Assembly: GCA_039654915.1 (NCBI GenBank)
Contig: CM077596.1
Coordinates: forward strand, 682,001 to 746,000
DNA length: 64,000 nt
Direction of reading: 5' to 3'
From: Aquilaria yunnanensis
Taxonomy: Eukaryota; Streptophyta; Magnoliopsida; Malvales; Thymelaeaceae
Shown: one piece after another, positions 34,636 through 46,129 of the stretch
Layout: the number at the start of each line of letters is the position of its first letter
Position numbering within the stretch: the stretch's first letter is position 1
The notes under the pieces: model-generated
Told to the model about the DNA's origin: nothing
Seen by the model: the letters and a program-made list of their open reading frames with translations, nothing else
The model's database searches: none
Made by a program: the position numbers and the translations under genes

Positions 34636-35986
34636 GGGTAAATTGTGTCTGCGGCCCCTAACCTTTAATTATTGTACTACTTTAGACCTAACCTCAATTT
34701 TGTACATGAAAAATCTCTAACCTCATTTAAATGTTCATTTTTCAACCTTTTATGAATGAAAAATGTTAGTGTGGATGGAAAATGCCACGTGACACGTCAA
34801 AGTGGATGATTTGTCACGCTAACATAATAAATAATAGGAGAAAATATGAACTTTAATGCCTAAAAACTTTTCCTTCAACAAATTCTTCTTAAAACATTTA
34901 ATTTTAACAAAAAACTCCCCTCCCTTCTCCTCTCCAGCGAACCCTTTCCTTTATCCACCTCTTGTCTTCTAGCTACCTTTCTCTTTTTCATCCGGCTCCT
35001 TCTCATATGGCCCGCCTTCCTCTTCTCTGCCCGCCTTCGATCACTAGCAGCTATGTAGTCCCGCCACAAGGGGGCCAACAATCACAATGGGCCATTTCAA
35101 CTTTCGCAACAAAGAGTGGCCAATGAGATCAACGCCTCATCAAACTTTCTAGGTGAAATCAAAGGTGGTTTTGGTGAAATTGAAGGTGGATGGTGGCGGT
35201 GATGGGGCTGGTACTTGATCATTATGGTGGTGTTGGCAGTGGGAGAAAGGTCGTTAGGTTCCCGTCTGTGGAAATTCCGGTGGCAGCCGCAGGCAGCATT
35301 TTAAGGAAAGTCGGGTCGGACGGGTTTGAAATCGGGGAAGGCATGAACTCACCACATCCGTCGAGGGTGTGGCCGCTAAGGCATGGTTCTTGAGGCATTC
35401 TTGATACAACACAACCATCGACAGGGAGTTGTGGTGATGGTGGGGATGGTGGCGCTTTAGGACTCCATTGGAGAATGAAATAGGTTTTGCGAGCTAGATC
35501 CAAGTCGGAGTATTGTTTTCTTGCTCTAGAGATTTTGGAGTTGTGCTTGATGATGTGTTGATCCAGGGCGAGGAGAGCATGAACTTACTGTAGAGAAAAG
35601 GGAGGCAGGTTGAAGAAGAGGCAGGCAGTATGAGGAGAAGGAGTTGGATAGAGGAGAAGGAGGCAGCCGAAGGACAATAGGCGGACGGATGAGAGGGTTT
35701 GCTGGAAAGAGGAAGGGAAGGGATTTTTTTGTTAAAATTAAATGTTTTAAGGAGGAATTGTTAAAGGAAAAGTTTTCAAGTATTAAAGTTAGCATTTTCT
35801 CCTATTATTTATTATGCCAGCATGACAAATCGTCTATTTTGGCATGCCATGTGGCATTTTCCATCCACAAAAAGGTTGAAAATGAAACATTTAAATGAGA
35901 TTTGAGATTTTTTATGTACAAAATCAAGGTTAAGGTCTAAAATGGTACAATAATTAAAAATTAGGGGCCATAAACATAATTTACCC
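34636..35986 (-). mobile_element. Pack-MULE with ~270 bp inverted repeats and a ZF-HD gene fragment
   Basis: Flanked by a perfect 10-bp direct duplication ACAAATATTT (34626-34635 and 35987-35996). It begins GGGTAAATTGTG and ends with the inverse CATAATTTACCC. The arms stay alignable for roughly 270 bases (CGGCCCCTAA against TGGCCCCTAA, TTTAATTATTGTAC, TTTTGTACAT, AAAACATTTAATTTTAAC). The interior (about 34910-35720) is much richer in GC than the arms and holds zinc-finger homeodomain-like sequence on the minus strand. No transposase is encoded. Confidence 0.88.
35190..35440 (-). pseudogene. ZF-HD zinc-finger fragment captured in a MULE
   Basis: Minus-strand reading, in three successive frames, gives [11 protein letters not shown], then [14 protein letters not shown] and [10 protein letters not shown], then [16 protein letters not shown]. 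Together these are the order and spacing of the ZF-HD dimerisation zinc finger of plant zinc-finger homeodomain and mini zinc finger proteins, which normally bind DNA or partner proteins in the nucleus. Two frame changes break it, so it is not functional as protein. Downstream YQPHHRHHPPSISP-like sequence fits the linker that usually follows. No homeodomain was seen. Confidence 0.8.
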
Positions 35987-35996
35987 ACAAATATTT

Positions 35997-37069
35997 AAAA
36001 CGAACGATCATTTCATCATGCTTTTTGAATAGTTTTTCTTCATGTTTTTAAATCTTTTTTGTTTCGGGTGGTTATACCTTTGTAAGGTAATTTCTCCTTA
36101 AAACATTGTTCTTTAATAATTCCCTTAAATTATTTGTTTCTAGTTTGTACAGGTTACCTTAAATATTTCGACATTTTAAAAAATAGTCATATCAAACTAG
36201 GCTCTTCTTTTTGCTTTTGAAAAACAGGGCTCTATCCTATAGGCCTTGACTTTTCTTCGTCACACTGCAAACCTTTTTCTTATTTTTTTTTTTTTTTTCC
36301 TTTCGGTCCAAAATATTGTTATTTAATAATTCCATTAAACTATTTGTTTCTAGTTTTTACACGTTACCTAAAATATTTCCACTTCTCCAAAAAAGTCAGA
36401 TCATAAAAGCAAAAAAGTAAACTAGCCTCTAGCTGATAGGCCCTGTCTTCGGACCTTTTTCTTTTTCTTTTGATCCAAAACCAAAAATATCTCGTTGCCT
36501 GTTAGAATGTCAGGTGGGAGAGTGAGATTCGTTGCCGGTGAATATCCATCTAATATGGGTGCGTAAATAAATAAAAATATCTATAATAAAATTAATATAG
36601 GTAATAAATTATATTCATCTGATGAAAATAGGTGGGTAATAGATAAGAGGTATTTATCATAAATAAATTTACCCCACCTACCTATAAAACTCTTGAGTAT
36701 AAATTTTTTATTTATTAACTAAATAATATGCAACACATACATTTAATTAATATTTTACAGTAATTCTTATCGAATATTTTTTTATATGTATATTATAATT
36801 ATATGTATTTATGATTTTGTTGTATTATACATAGAGAATGACTTTGTATGTATTTTTCATATTTTATTTTTATGAAATTTAGAAAATATAGTTTAAATTA
36901 CGAATTACCCACAGGTCGTGAGCATAGATGATATTTTTCACTCGCCTGCAAATACTCTCGAAGTCACAGGTACTAAAAAAACCATGAGCATGAATGGCAG
37001 GTAAGCAATATGCGTGCCTCATTGTCATCCCTAGTAGTATATCACCATAATATGCTTCAACTATTTTAT
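35997..37069. other. Intergenic spacer with a probable decayed hAT-like end
   Basis: 36001-36480 has repeated phrases (TTTAATAATTCC, TTGTTTCTAGTTT, ACCT(T/A)AAATATTTC) occurring twice, about 200 bases apart. The part from about 36530 to 37033 ends in CATTGTCATCCCTAG and carries GGTGGGTAAT, ACCCACCTACC and ACAGGT-type subterminal words, like another non-autonomous hAT family. Its left end could not be fixed. Confidence 0.45.
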
Positions 37070-38095
37070 AAGGACGGTAAAATTTGACTCAACCCTAATG
37101 ACATGGCCCAACTCACCCGATCCAAGCCCGACTTGACAAAAAAGCCAATGACCTAAACCCAACCTGAACTCAAATCCTATTAAAGGCAAATTTGAGAAAA
37201 TCCGAATCCAAATGACCTAAACCCAAAATGACTCAAGCCTAAATTGACCTGGACCCAAAACAATCCAAACCTGAGACTAACCTGACCCGAATCCAAGACG
37301 ACCTGATAACTAAACCCGAAAAGATGCAATTTTAACCATCACCCTAAACCTTAATTTTCTTATTTTATTATCTTTCATATTTAGTAAGTTCTAAATATGA
37401 GAACTTCCATGTTTAGTAACTTCCAATTTTTAAGATTTTCATATTCAGTATTATTGACACTCAATTTTATCCAAGTACTAATTTTTGTTTAGTTTTAGAT
37501 TAGAAAAATTAGTTTAGTGGTCATTTTCATCTTTAGGGGTAATTTGGTCAATTGTTAGGATATTTGGGTCATTTTTTCTATTTTAGGGTTAGTTGATCTA
37601 GTCGCATTTAGGTTACATTATTGTTTCGTGTTATAAATCTTTAGAAATTTAGTATGGCCATTTAGGATCAAAATAAGAATTAATTTAGATTATGTGCTAA
37701 TTAGGGGTCTTAGAGGTTTTTAGGGTTAGTTTAGGAAAAAAGGGGGAGTTTGGGCATGAATTGAGAGTTTTAAAAAAGATATAAGCAAAAAGGTAAATTT
37801 TGGGTCAAATTTGTCAACTTTATAAAGCTTCAGGCAAATCCGGCAAGTTTATGAAGTTCTGGGAAAATATGAAAAGTTTTACAAAGTTTTGTTCTCAATT
37901 GATGGATTAGGGAAGTATTTGGTGAAATTGGAAATTCACGTAAAATCTGGGGCCAAATCAACAGTTTGAGAGTTTTCCTAGACTTAGACTAATATTTTTA
38001 TCAAATAACATCTTAAGAGGTATAAACTTTATCAAATTTTATTCAAATAAGGTTTAACCTCTAAAAACCTGGTTAATTTCACTGAAAACTCTCAT

Positions 38096-38105
38096 AGTAT
38101 AAATA
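38096..38105 (+). promoter_or_regulatory. TATA-like box of the solo LTR
   Basis: AGTATAAATATGGG sits upstream of the GC-rich leader-like segment and would mark the U3/R transition if this is an LTR. Confidence 0.4.
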
Positions 38106-39162
38106 TGGGTCACCACCACTTGAGAGAAATCACAAAGAAAAAGCTTAAAAAATTGCAGAAAATCAAATTTTATCAAGAAAAGGGAAAAACTGTAATTTTG
38201 GTCATTTGTTTCTCGCAGCTCACCTCCAAAAACCCTAAACTCTCCCAACTAACACCGCCACCCCCTAAAGCCCAAACATCGCTTCTGCCTCGACGCTTCC
38301 AGCCACCTACCCTCAGCCGCATCCAATCTCCATCTGCCACAATCAGCCCTCCCAGCTGGCCGCCTTGCACTGCGCTGTAGTCCTCACTCCGAGTAGTTTT
38401 CCGTCGCCATTCGCGCCTAATTGGAAAGAAAAGGAGGAAAGCCGATTCGCATCCGCACCCGATTCTTTAGGCGCCATCGTCCCTTTATTCCTCAGGGTCA
38501 CTGCCACCTCCCCTTCCGGTCCCAAGCTACCAATCGTCCCGAAAGAGCCGCTGTCGAGAGAGTCGAAGAAGAACCCGTTTCGCGACCGGCCAACAGCCCG
38601 GTTCTACCCGTTTGACCCAATCAATTTTTTTTCTTTTGGGTAAAACTGGTGTTTAGCCCCTCATCTTTGTATTTTGTTTAATGGAGTATCCATATCTTCT
38701 TTGTTTTACAATTAAGTCACTGAGAACATTGTTTTTATTTTTTTTATTTATCTGTTTGCTTGTTTTGTTTGTTAGAATTATGAACTAGTTTGGTCATTAA
38801 CATTAAGCAGGATTACAAGTTTGGGTTCGATAGATAATTTTTATAACTATTATAATTTTAAATTTAATTTAATCCATATGATACACTCAAAATATCAATT
38901 TTAGAGAATTTATTTCGCGCGGGTTTATAAAATCTTAGGATAAATTTAGAATAATAATTAGAAACAAAATTTTAAGACCATATTCGGGTGATCAATTTGG
39001 ATAATTACTTGAAATTCTTAAAAAATAATAATTAAATTAAATATTCATATTTGGATAATCCGATGGAATTTATGGTTTGGATTAATAATTATCTAAAATC
39101 TTCAATAAAAAATAAAAAAAATTAGAGATCCTTACCTGAGTAGTCCGATAGGATCTATAGGT

Positions 39163-39241
39163 TGGAAAAATTAAAATGTACATAAAATAAGAAAAAAAAT
39201 CATGGAAAAATTAAAATGTACATAAAATAAGAAAAAAAAAT
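39163..39241. repeat. Two-copy 40-bp tandem repeat
   Basis: TGGAAAAATTAAAATGTACA followed by TAAAATAAGAAAAAAAA occurs twice with a 40-base period, near the end of the probable LTR. Confidence 0.9.
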
Positions 39242-40527
39242 AAGTAGTAATTTTTAAGAGTCTATATCTGAGTGGTTTTATAAAATCTATAATTTAAAAA
39301 ATTAATCAAATTAATTAAAAGCAAGCAAAACAAAATTTAAATCAAACTAAGGTGCCAATATTTAGGTGCTATAACAAAGTTATTTTAGCGTAACTATATT
39401 TTTGAACCCCTCATGATCAATCAACCTAAATGCAAATAGATTGATGACACCTCTAAAAAACACGTTGCTTCAAGTATGTCCTATACTTAGGAAATGTGAC
39501 TTTCATAATTAATAACTTCCATTTTTTAGTACTTTCATATTTAGTAAGTTTCATGTTTAGGGAGAAGACTACCATATTTAATAGCTTCATTTTTTTCAGA
39601 CATTTATATTTAACAATTCCCATATTTTGAGAGGAGATTTTCATATTTAGTAACTTACATTTTCTAATGACTTTTATATTTTGTAAGTTTCGTTTAGAGA
39701 ATAGACTTCCATATTTAGTAAGTACCATATTTAGATTTTTAAAAAATAAGTAAATTTATATTTAGTAAGTTTAATGATTTTGATAGACAATTGTTAAAAT
39801 TATAGCATTCATCCCTAAACTTTTAAGTATAGTGCAATACGATACCTAAATTTTTAAAAAAATTTATTTCAGTCACCCTTAAAATTACAATATAAGTCCC
39901 TGAACTTTTGACACCCAAAGTTTTTCAAATTTTACAATTTAGTCATTAATAGAGCACTTGATTTGCATTTTGTGGTAATTTCAATGAAGATTTATTAGAA
40001 CATAAGCATAGCAAAATTATCATAGTATATGTCTGAGTGAGGATCTGAATGACTTGTATAGTGATAGTTTAAGGGTATGGGTATAGAAAAATAATTAAGT
40101 ATTATCAATAATATTAAATTACCTAAATATGTACTAAATTATAATGAAGAAGATTTTAAGAATATTTTGATTAAATATACTAAAAAATAAAAATTAATTT
40201 AAATTAAATCATACAAAAAGTCAAATTCTTTGATTTAAATTTTAACAAAAATTGAAAAAATATGAATTGAATCAATTATTTTGGCCTATACACCAATAAC
40301 CTGATTGAATACAAAGGTAGATCTGAATCTGACCCAAAACCAGACTTGAAGTTACCCGATATTAAAATTGACCCAACTTGTAGTGAACTCGAATCTAAAT
40401 AAACCTGGTCCAACCTAACCCAAACCCAAAATAAGCTGACTTGAACCCGAATTCATGCTAACCCGATTAAACCCGAATCTGAATGACCTAACCCAAAACT
40501 AATCCAACCACCCAATTGCCATCCTTA

Positions 40528-42339
40528 CTGTTTTATAGTCGAGTCAGATCAAACCCCTTTTGAAGAAACTCTTCCAAAGTCTAGTTTGTCATTCACAAGA
40601 CTTGAATTTGAAATCTTTTTTAAATAGGGAGGAGTTTCTTGCCACTTTACCTTGTAAACATTTTGGTAACTCTGCAAACATTCAAAGAAAACTTAGTGGA
40701 AAAAATGTTACTAAAAGAAATTTGCAAAATCATATACTAAATTTCCCTTTAATATTTGGCTTATGGACCGGGTTATTCATTGAAGATTTCTCTAGTACTG
40801 ATATTACCACTGACATTGCAGTTTGGAAACAGTTATGATTCTAATATTACAGTTTAGGATCAATTGTGCCACAAACGGTTAAAAACCTAATAGTAAAAGT
40901 GAGAAGTTGTTGATTTTGAAACATTAGAATATTAATATAACTTTTAACAAACTTAAATTTTTTTATGTAATTTACCATTTTCATTTTATTATGCACCAAT
41001 CTAAGCCACTTCATTCGTCACAGCCAGATCCTTCATTGGGTAATGAAGGCAAGCTAGAGGAGATACGTTGAACATCAGCATTTCAAACAAAACAACCGCC
41101 ATACCTAAAATCAAACTCGAAGTTGATTTGATTTTAATGGTATACTCCGTCGATAGTAAAATTAGGTGATGAATAGAGGAATCAGGGATAGCAAAGAAAA
41201 ATTGTATTTGAATATTCTCTAACGAATGAAATTGGCAGGAAAGACAAAATGTTGGGTGGTGGTGAGTTTGGGTGATCTAAAGACAACATGAAAAGACTTG
41301 GAAAACACATCAAAATTGGATAAGCGGGTTTTGTTTGATAGGAATTTCGGTGATGGGCAACGCAACTAAATACAATGCTGAATTTGAATTTTGGTTTTTG
41401 AAAGGATCAGTGCTGAATCCAATGACAGATTCAGTGGTTGACACAAAAAAATATATGATAAATTACATAATTTTTTTAAAGTTTAGTAAAAGTTCATTAG
41501 TACACTAAGATTTCAAAACCAGCAATTTCAAAATTTTACCATTAGGTTTTATTTAAAAACTATTTTGAAAATCTTTTAATGTTGGATTTATTATTACCCT
41601 CACTTAAACTTGCACTACATAAATCATAAAAATGAATCTTTTTTAATCATTATTTAAACTCTAACTACATAAAATTTAAGAAGTAATTTTTTTAATTTTC
41701 ATTTAAACTCTTACCACACAAAACAAAGAAGATTTTTTTTATTTTAGTTTCAAGGATAAAATTGAAAAAAAAATCATATATTACACATATCTTAAACTCT
41801 ATACACAGAGAAATGTATCATCCTTTATGGAAATAAAATAGTAATTAATCTAGTTGCTAGGATGTAAACTCTAGAGAAAATTTTCACATAGTTTAAAAAG
41901 AACATATTTATATAATCTTACAACTAATAAAAATGAATAATGATATTTTTTTATTACTTTTTAAATCACGTATTATGAAACTTCACTTTGGAGTGTTGAA
42001 AAAAATGTGATAGCTTGTGTAATGTTTTGTTATGGTAATTTTAGGAAAATTTTCGTAAAATTTCGAGTTAAGGTCATCTTTCATTTGATAAAGTATAATA
42101 GGAGAAATTACAAAAACTTCATATTGCTTAGTTGAACTTATAATTTGCACTTGGATGTTTGGTCCAATGGCTACTTCAAGGTATATTAAGGTTGTTTTGG
42201 GCTAAGGGCTAGGATTCAAGCCTCTTTATAGGCAAAAAAACTACCTAATCCTCAATTTCCGTCTCTTAACCTTTGTCATGCATTATATTGTATTGTATTC
42301 TGAGTATTAAAAAAACCCTATAATTTGTGCTTCTATTTT
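40528..42339. other. AT-rich intergenic region
   Basis: No gene, RNA or bounded repeat could be supported. A 92-codon open frame at 40560-40838 shows no family likeness. Confidence 0.5.
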
Positions 42340-43093
42340 GGCCTAAAATCTCATTTCTCCTCAACTATATCAACTCAGACTTTTTACCCATAAACTTTAA
42401 ATTAAGTTCACCCATACCTTAAACCTTACAAATTGGCACATTTTACCCCTTTGACCCACTTAAATAAAACATAATTGGCTATTTCGGTGATATGAGGACA
42501 GAAAAAAAATAAAATGAAAGATAAATGGTTAATTAACCATTTAACACACATAAAACTCTAGTTCTGTCATTTTGAAACAAAAAAAAATGTCATCCCACAA
42601 TTATAATAATTTTTTTAATCATAAATCTATAGCCTTAAAAAAATAACTTAAGACATTTTACCCCTAAAGAAGTAACAATCTAGTTTATAACATAGTCTTT
42701 TTTTGCTTGTTTCACAGACTGCTTTTGATTATATCAGACCATGAAGAACTTGTTTCATTGGTGCTCATTATAAATGGTTTTTCTAGGATGATGACTAGAG
42801 TTTAGAAGATCATGATTGCTTTATTCAAAATGAAATAGCCATTTTATTTTCTATTGAAAACGATAGAACTAGAGTTTTATATGGGACAAATGGTTAGTTA
42901 CCCATTCATCTTTCATTTTATATTAATTTTTGTCCTCATATAAACCAATGAGTCATTTCTGTCTCATTTAAGTGAATTGATAGGGTAAAAGGTATTGGTT
43001 TACAATGTCTGAGAGGTGAGTAAACCTGATTTAAAGTTTCATGAATAAAAGGTCTGAGTTGGCAAAGTTCAACGGACAAAGGGGCTTTAGGCC
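42340..43093. mobile_element. Mutator-like element, 754 bp, perfect 9-bp target duplication
   Basis: Flanked by TTCTATTTT on both sides (42331-42339 and 43094-43102). It begins GGCCTAAAATC and ends with the inverse of GGCCTAAAGCC. Arms of about 140 bases share CAACTCAGAC, AAACTTTAAAT and CACTTAAAT words. The middle is AT-rich and non-coding. Confidence 0.88.
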
Positions 43094-43102
43094 TTCTATT
43101 TT

Positions 43103-44268
43103 TTAAAATATACATTTTACCTTCTATTTTTTTTATATTATCAAATATATTTCTGAAACCCTAAATTAAACTAGCTGGTAACTATAGTCCAAGTAATTTC
43201 AAAATGTTAGATATTTTCAAATTGGCATGCAAAACAAATTACAAAATGTCTCCCCTAATATTTAGTCAAAATTACAATTATACCATTTTTGTTCTAGAAG
43301 CCTTTTAAAAATCCTTGAGGTTTCAATAAATCAACAATTACCTGACTGAAGTTAATATTGAAGGTTAAAACTAATGGATTATTACTCATTGAGGTCCTAG
43401 TTTTTATTGCTTAAGATTTCTCCATAATGTATAAATTGTTCCTAAATTGTATTTTTTAAATGGCATGATATATAAATTGTTCCCTTTAACTTACCTTTTC
43501 AATTTTTTTCCTTAATTATTTACCATTCATTTCTTATTTACTTCAATCTCCATATTTATTTTTTTCTTATATATTTTCAAATATTTAGCTTATTTAATTA
43601 AGAACATCATTTTTTGTTTTTGAAATTGGCTACTATTCTACTTTTCTTTGCATCCTCATCTTTGATAACTATTAAAGCTAAGAGCCAAGATATGATGATA
43701 TATGGTCACTTTGTGTGTAGAAAATTAACTATTGTTATCTTGCACACTTTAGTGTTAGTATTTATCTTATAAAAAATTATATAAGTTTTTATAATTAATT
43801 TAATTTCAATAAAAATTGAACAATTACTCATCTTTTCCTCATTTTTAAACTCAAGGATAAAACATTATAGAAACACTCTGATTCATACTTAAACAAGAAA
43901 AACTGCACTCATATAAGTTCTGAAAGAAAAGGAAGTGACAACCAATTTGAAAAACGAAAGACTCGTTAGATACTCGTGCTCACGTGTGACCGATGGTGCT
44001 TAGTGGCTGACGGAAGGGCTTAAGTGTCCGGTTTAACCAAGTTTAAGGAGTTATGTGTACCAAGTCAACGTTCAAGGAGCTATATGTCCGTTTTTATCAA
44101 GTCTGAGGGTGTATTATGGATTTTTGACCGCTTTAAGATCCCATCGATGAATCAAAGAACTGGGGAAAGCACCCATTTTCACGATCTCCAACTTCTGAAA
44201 ACCCTAGCCCCGCATCCGAATCAAATTGGCACCTATCTTCTGAAATAGCCTAGCAAAGTTGGATTCCG
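43103..44268. other. Spacer and U2AF35 upstream region
   Basis: AT-rich to about 43950, then more mixed. It holds a repeat-terminus-like stretch at 44015-44118 (listed separately) and, from about 44130, the probable 5' UTR of U2AF35. No convincing TATA box is seen at a usable distance. No other gene. Confidence 0.5.
44015..44118. repeat. Transposon-terminus-like repeat next to U2AF35
   Basis: Three related phrases follow each other: TTTAACCAAGTTTAAGGAGT, then CAACGTTCAAGGAGCTATAT, then TTTTTATCAAGTCTGAGGGT, with TGTCCG between. Such serial phrases are common in plant transposon ends and LTR starts. No matching opposite end was found, so only the resemblance is reported. Confidence 0.4.
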
Positions 44269-45099
44269 ATGGCGGAACACTTAGCCTCAATCTTCGGCAC
44301 CGAGAAGGACCGGGTGAACTGCCCCTTCTACTTCAAGATCGGGGCCTGCAGGCACGGCGACCGCTGCTCCCGCCTCCACAATCGGCCAACGATTTCCCCT
44401 ACCCTCGTCCTCTCCAACATGTACCAGCGTCCCGACATGATCACCCCGGGGGTCGACCCCCAGGGCCAGCCCATTGACCCCAAGAAAATCCAGGAGCACT
44501 TCGAGGACTTCTACGAGGACATCTTCGAGGAGCTGGGCAAGTTCGGCGAGATCGAGAGTCTCAACGTCTGCGACAACCTCGCCGACCACATGATTGGGAA
44601 CGTGTATGTCCAGTTCAAGGAGGAGGACCAGGCGGCCGCGGCCCTCCAGGCCCTCCAGGGCAGGTTCTACTCCGGCCGCCCAATCATCGCCGATTTCTCA
44701 CCCGTGACCGACTTCCGTGAAGCTACGTGCCGCCAGTATGAGGAGGACAACTGCAACCGAGGGGGCTACTGCAATTTCATGCATGTCAAGGTCATCGGAA
44801 GGGATTTGAGGAGGAAGCTGTTTGGGAGATACCGGGGGTACAGGGTCACCCGGAGCCGCAGCCGCAGTGCCAGTCCTCGGCAGCGGAGGGACTATCAGGA
44901 CAGGCGTGACCGTGGGCGTGGTCGCGGTTATGGAGATAGAGACTATCATAGGAGACGCGAGAGGTATGAGCGGGATGGTGGACGGAGAAGGAAGGAGAGT
45001 CCAAGGCGGAGCAGGAGCCCCGTACGGGAAGGGAGCGAGGAGCGCAGGGCAAGGATCGAGCAGTGGAACCGTGAGAGGGACGAGAAGCAAAACAACTAG
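44269..45099 (+). CDS. U2AF35: U2 snRNP auxiliary factor small subunit (U2AF35)
   Basis: Single-exon CDS, 276 aa, for the nuclear splicing factor that reads the AG of the 3' splice site and pairs with the large subunit U2AF65. Domains in order: first CCCH zinc finger C18-x8-C27-x5-C33-x3-H37 ([20 protein letters not shown]), then the U2AF-homology RRM at about 43-145 ([26 protein letters not shown]), then the second CCCH finger C154-x7-C162-x5-C168-x3-H172. The tail is RS-like (RSRSRSAS, 195-202), followed by an Arg/Gly/Asp-rich stretch. Ser34, next to the third zinc ligand, is the residue matching the human U2AF1 hot spot. The start is the first ATG that gives the conserved [20 protein letters not shown] opening. 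GC content is far above the surroundings. The intronless CDS agrees with what is known for plant U2AF35 genes. Confidence 0.97.
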   Translation: MAEHLASIFGTEKDRVNCPFYFKIGACRHGDRCSRLHNRPTISPTLVLSNMYQRPDMITPGVDPQGQPIDPKKIQEHFEDFYEDIFEELGKFGEIESLNVCDNLADHMIGNVYVQFKEEDQAAAALQALQGRFYSGRPIIADFSPVTDFREATCRQYEEDNCNRGGYCNFMHVKVIGRDLRRKLFGRYRGYRVTRSRSRSASPRQRRDYQDRRDRGRGRGYGDRDYHRRRERYERDGGRRRKESPRRSRSPVREGSEERRARIEQWNRERDEKQNN

Positions 45100-46129
45100 T
45101 ATCACTCTTTTCATGACTCTCTCTCTCTGTCTTTTGGTTTTGTCGCATGAGTTGTTGGCCTCGAATATTCTGCGTGTCCTTCTCATCTCTCTCATATTCA
45201 TCGTCACTATGAGATTTTTCTACTAGCAATTTAAATGGATTTTGATTAAGAAACATTTTGCTTGGTTGCAGATTGTATCATAGAAATCATTTCCTTGGGG
45301 CTGTCTGTAACCACTTGAAACGTTTCTTTGCCTCTCTGTCTTCTTTTTGCTACGGGTAAGCCAAAATTTATCTCCTCTTAACGCTTAAACAAACAACTCT
45401 AGATGGCTTGTTCATATCCCCTCTTTACAAACTATCAGGCTTGATGTTCATTTAAAGATGAGCTTGACCCCTTGAAGTCGATTCTATCCATTGGCCAGAA
45501 AAACAGATTCTACTCGAGCTCATTTTCGTTCTACCTCTACAATACAAAATTCCCGCGGCTCAAGTCAATTTAAAGTTTGTTTATGATAATTTGAAATTGA
45601 CTTGAGCTTATCTATTGCTTATTTATATCATTTTCAGAGTCCAAACTTGGAATAACTTGTTAAAAGTCCATACTTATTCCAACTCAAACATGACTCTAGT
45701 CGGTGTGATTTCAGCCTTGTATGATACAGCCAGTTGCATTTCCGTTTATGTATTGTAGAAAGTGTAACAAATCAAAGAATGCTCTTCCATTCACAAAAAC
45801 AGTGTCATATACAAACAATAAAACTTTCCCCTCTTTCAAATTCATTTTAATCGTGCCTAGAGGGGTACAATTATACGCCAACAATTGGCCATGTATGAAT
45901 ATGAACGATTACACCAGAATCCAGGCGATGACTAATCCAGTTTCAGAGACACCTTTGGAAGACTATCTACAGAAGTTAATGGAACTCCAGGTTGTTGCAT
46001 GTTCTTGCAGTCATCAGGTTTATGCCGGACGAAACTGAATATGCATTACCACGTATATGTCTAAGGTATTTGGTTAGCTATCTGTGGCTTGAATTTCCTG
46101 ATCCGGGACACCCACCATTCATTGGTAAG
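45100..46129. other. Tail-to-tail spacer between U2AF35 and golgin genes
   Basis: Only about 1 kb lies between the two stop codons and it must hold both 3' UTRs. A CT-rich run follows the U2AF35 stop. A 105-codon open frame on + at 45721-46038 is probably chance within the golgin 3' UTR. No repeat or RNA gene seen. Confidence 0.5.

Larger units (their letters stand above)
37452..39472 (+). mobile_element. Probable solo LTR inserted in the hAT-like element
   Basis: A 2,021 bp block flanked by AGTAT (37447-37451 and 39473-39477), interrupting the hAT-like copy exactly where the other copy reads AGCATGTTCTATATTTAGG without a break. The block has one promoter-like region (TATAAATA at 38098) followed by a GC-rich proline-coding leader (38220-38620) and an AT-rich tail. 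That layout fits the LTR of a large Ty3-gypsy-type element reduced to a solo LTR. It starts TATTGACACTC and ends GTTGCTTCA, so a canonical TG start is missing or displaced by three bases. The class is inferred. Confidence 0.6.
37070..40527 (-). mobile_element. hAT-like element, second copy, inverted and split by an LTR
   Basis: Aligns end to end, in inverse orientation, with 8565-10047: ends AAGGACGGTAAAATTTG and, reversed, TAAGGATGGCAATTGGG, the CCCGA/AACCC-rich subterminal blocks, the TTTAGTAA array, and the AT-rich core with TAAGTATAGTGCAATA-type words. Flanking CTATTTTAT (37061-37069) and CTGTTTTAT (40528-40536) may be remains of the target duplication. Without the 2,021 bp insertion plus its 5-bp duplication the element would be about 1.43 kb, matching the 1.48 kb of the first copy. 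Confidence 0.75.

Noticed and set aside
38105..38643. Possible proline-rich gene with open frames of 64-92 codons
   Set aside because: Lies inside the 2 kb insert that interrupts the hAT-like element; better explained as the GC-rich leader of an LTR.
44287..45256. Several long open frames on - and + across U2AF35 (for example 45207-44698, 45256-44846, 44822-45226)
   Set aside because: GC-rich shadows of the U2AF35 coding frame; none has a known domain.
45721..46038. 105-codon open frame on +
   Set aside because: Overlaps the probable 3' UTR of the golgin gene, has no recognisable domain and no good start context.
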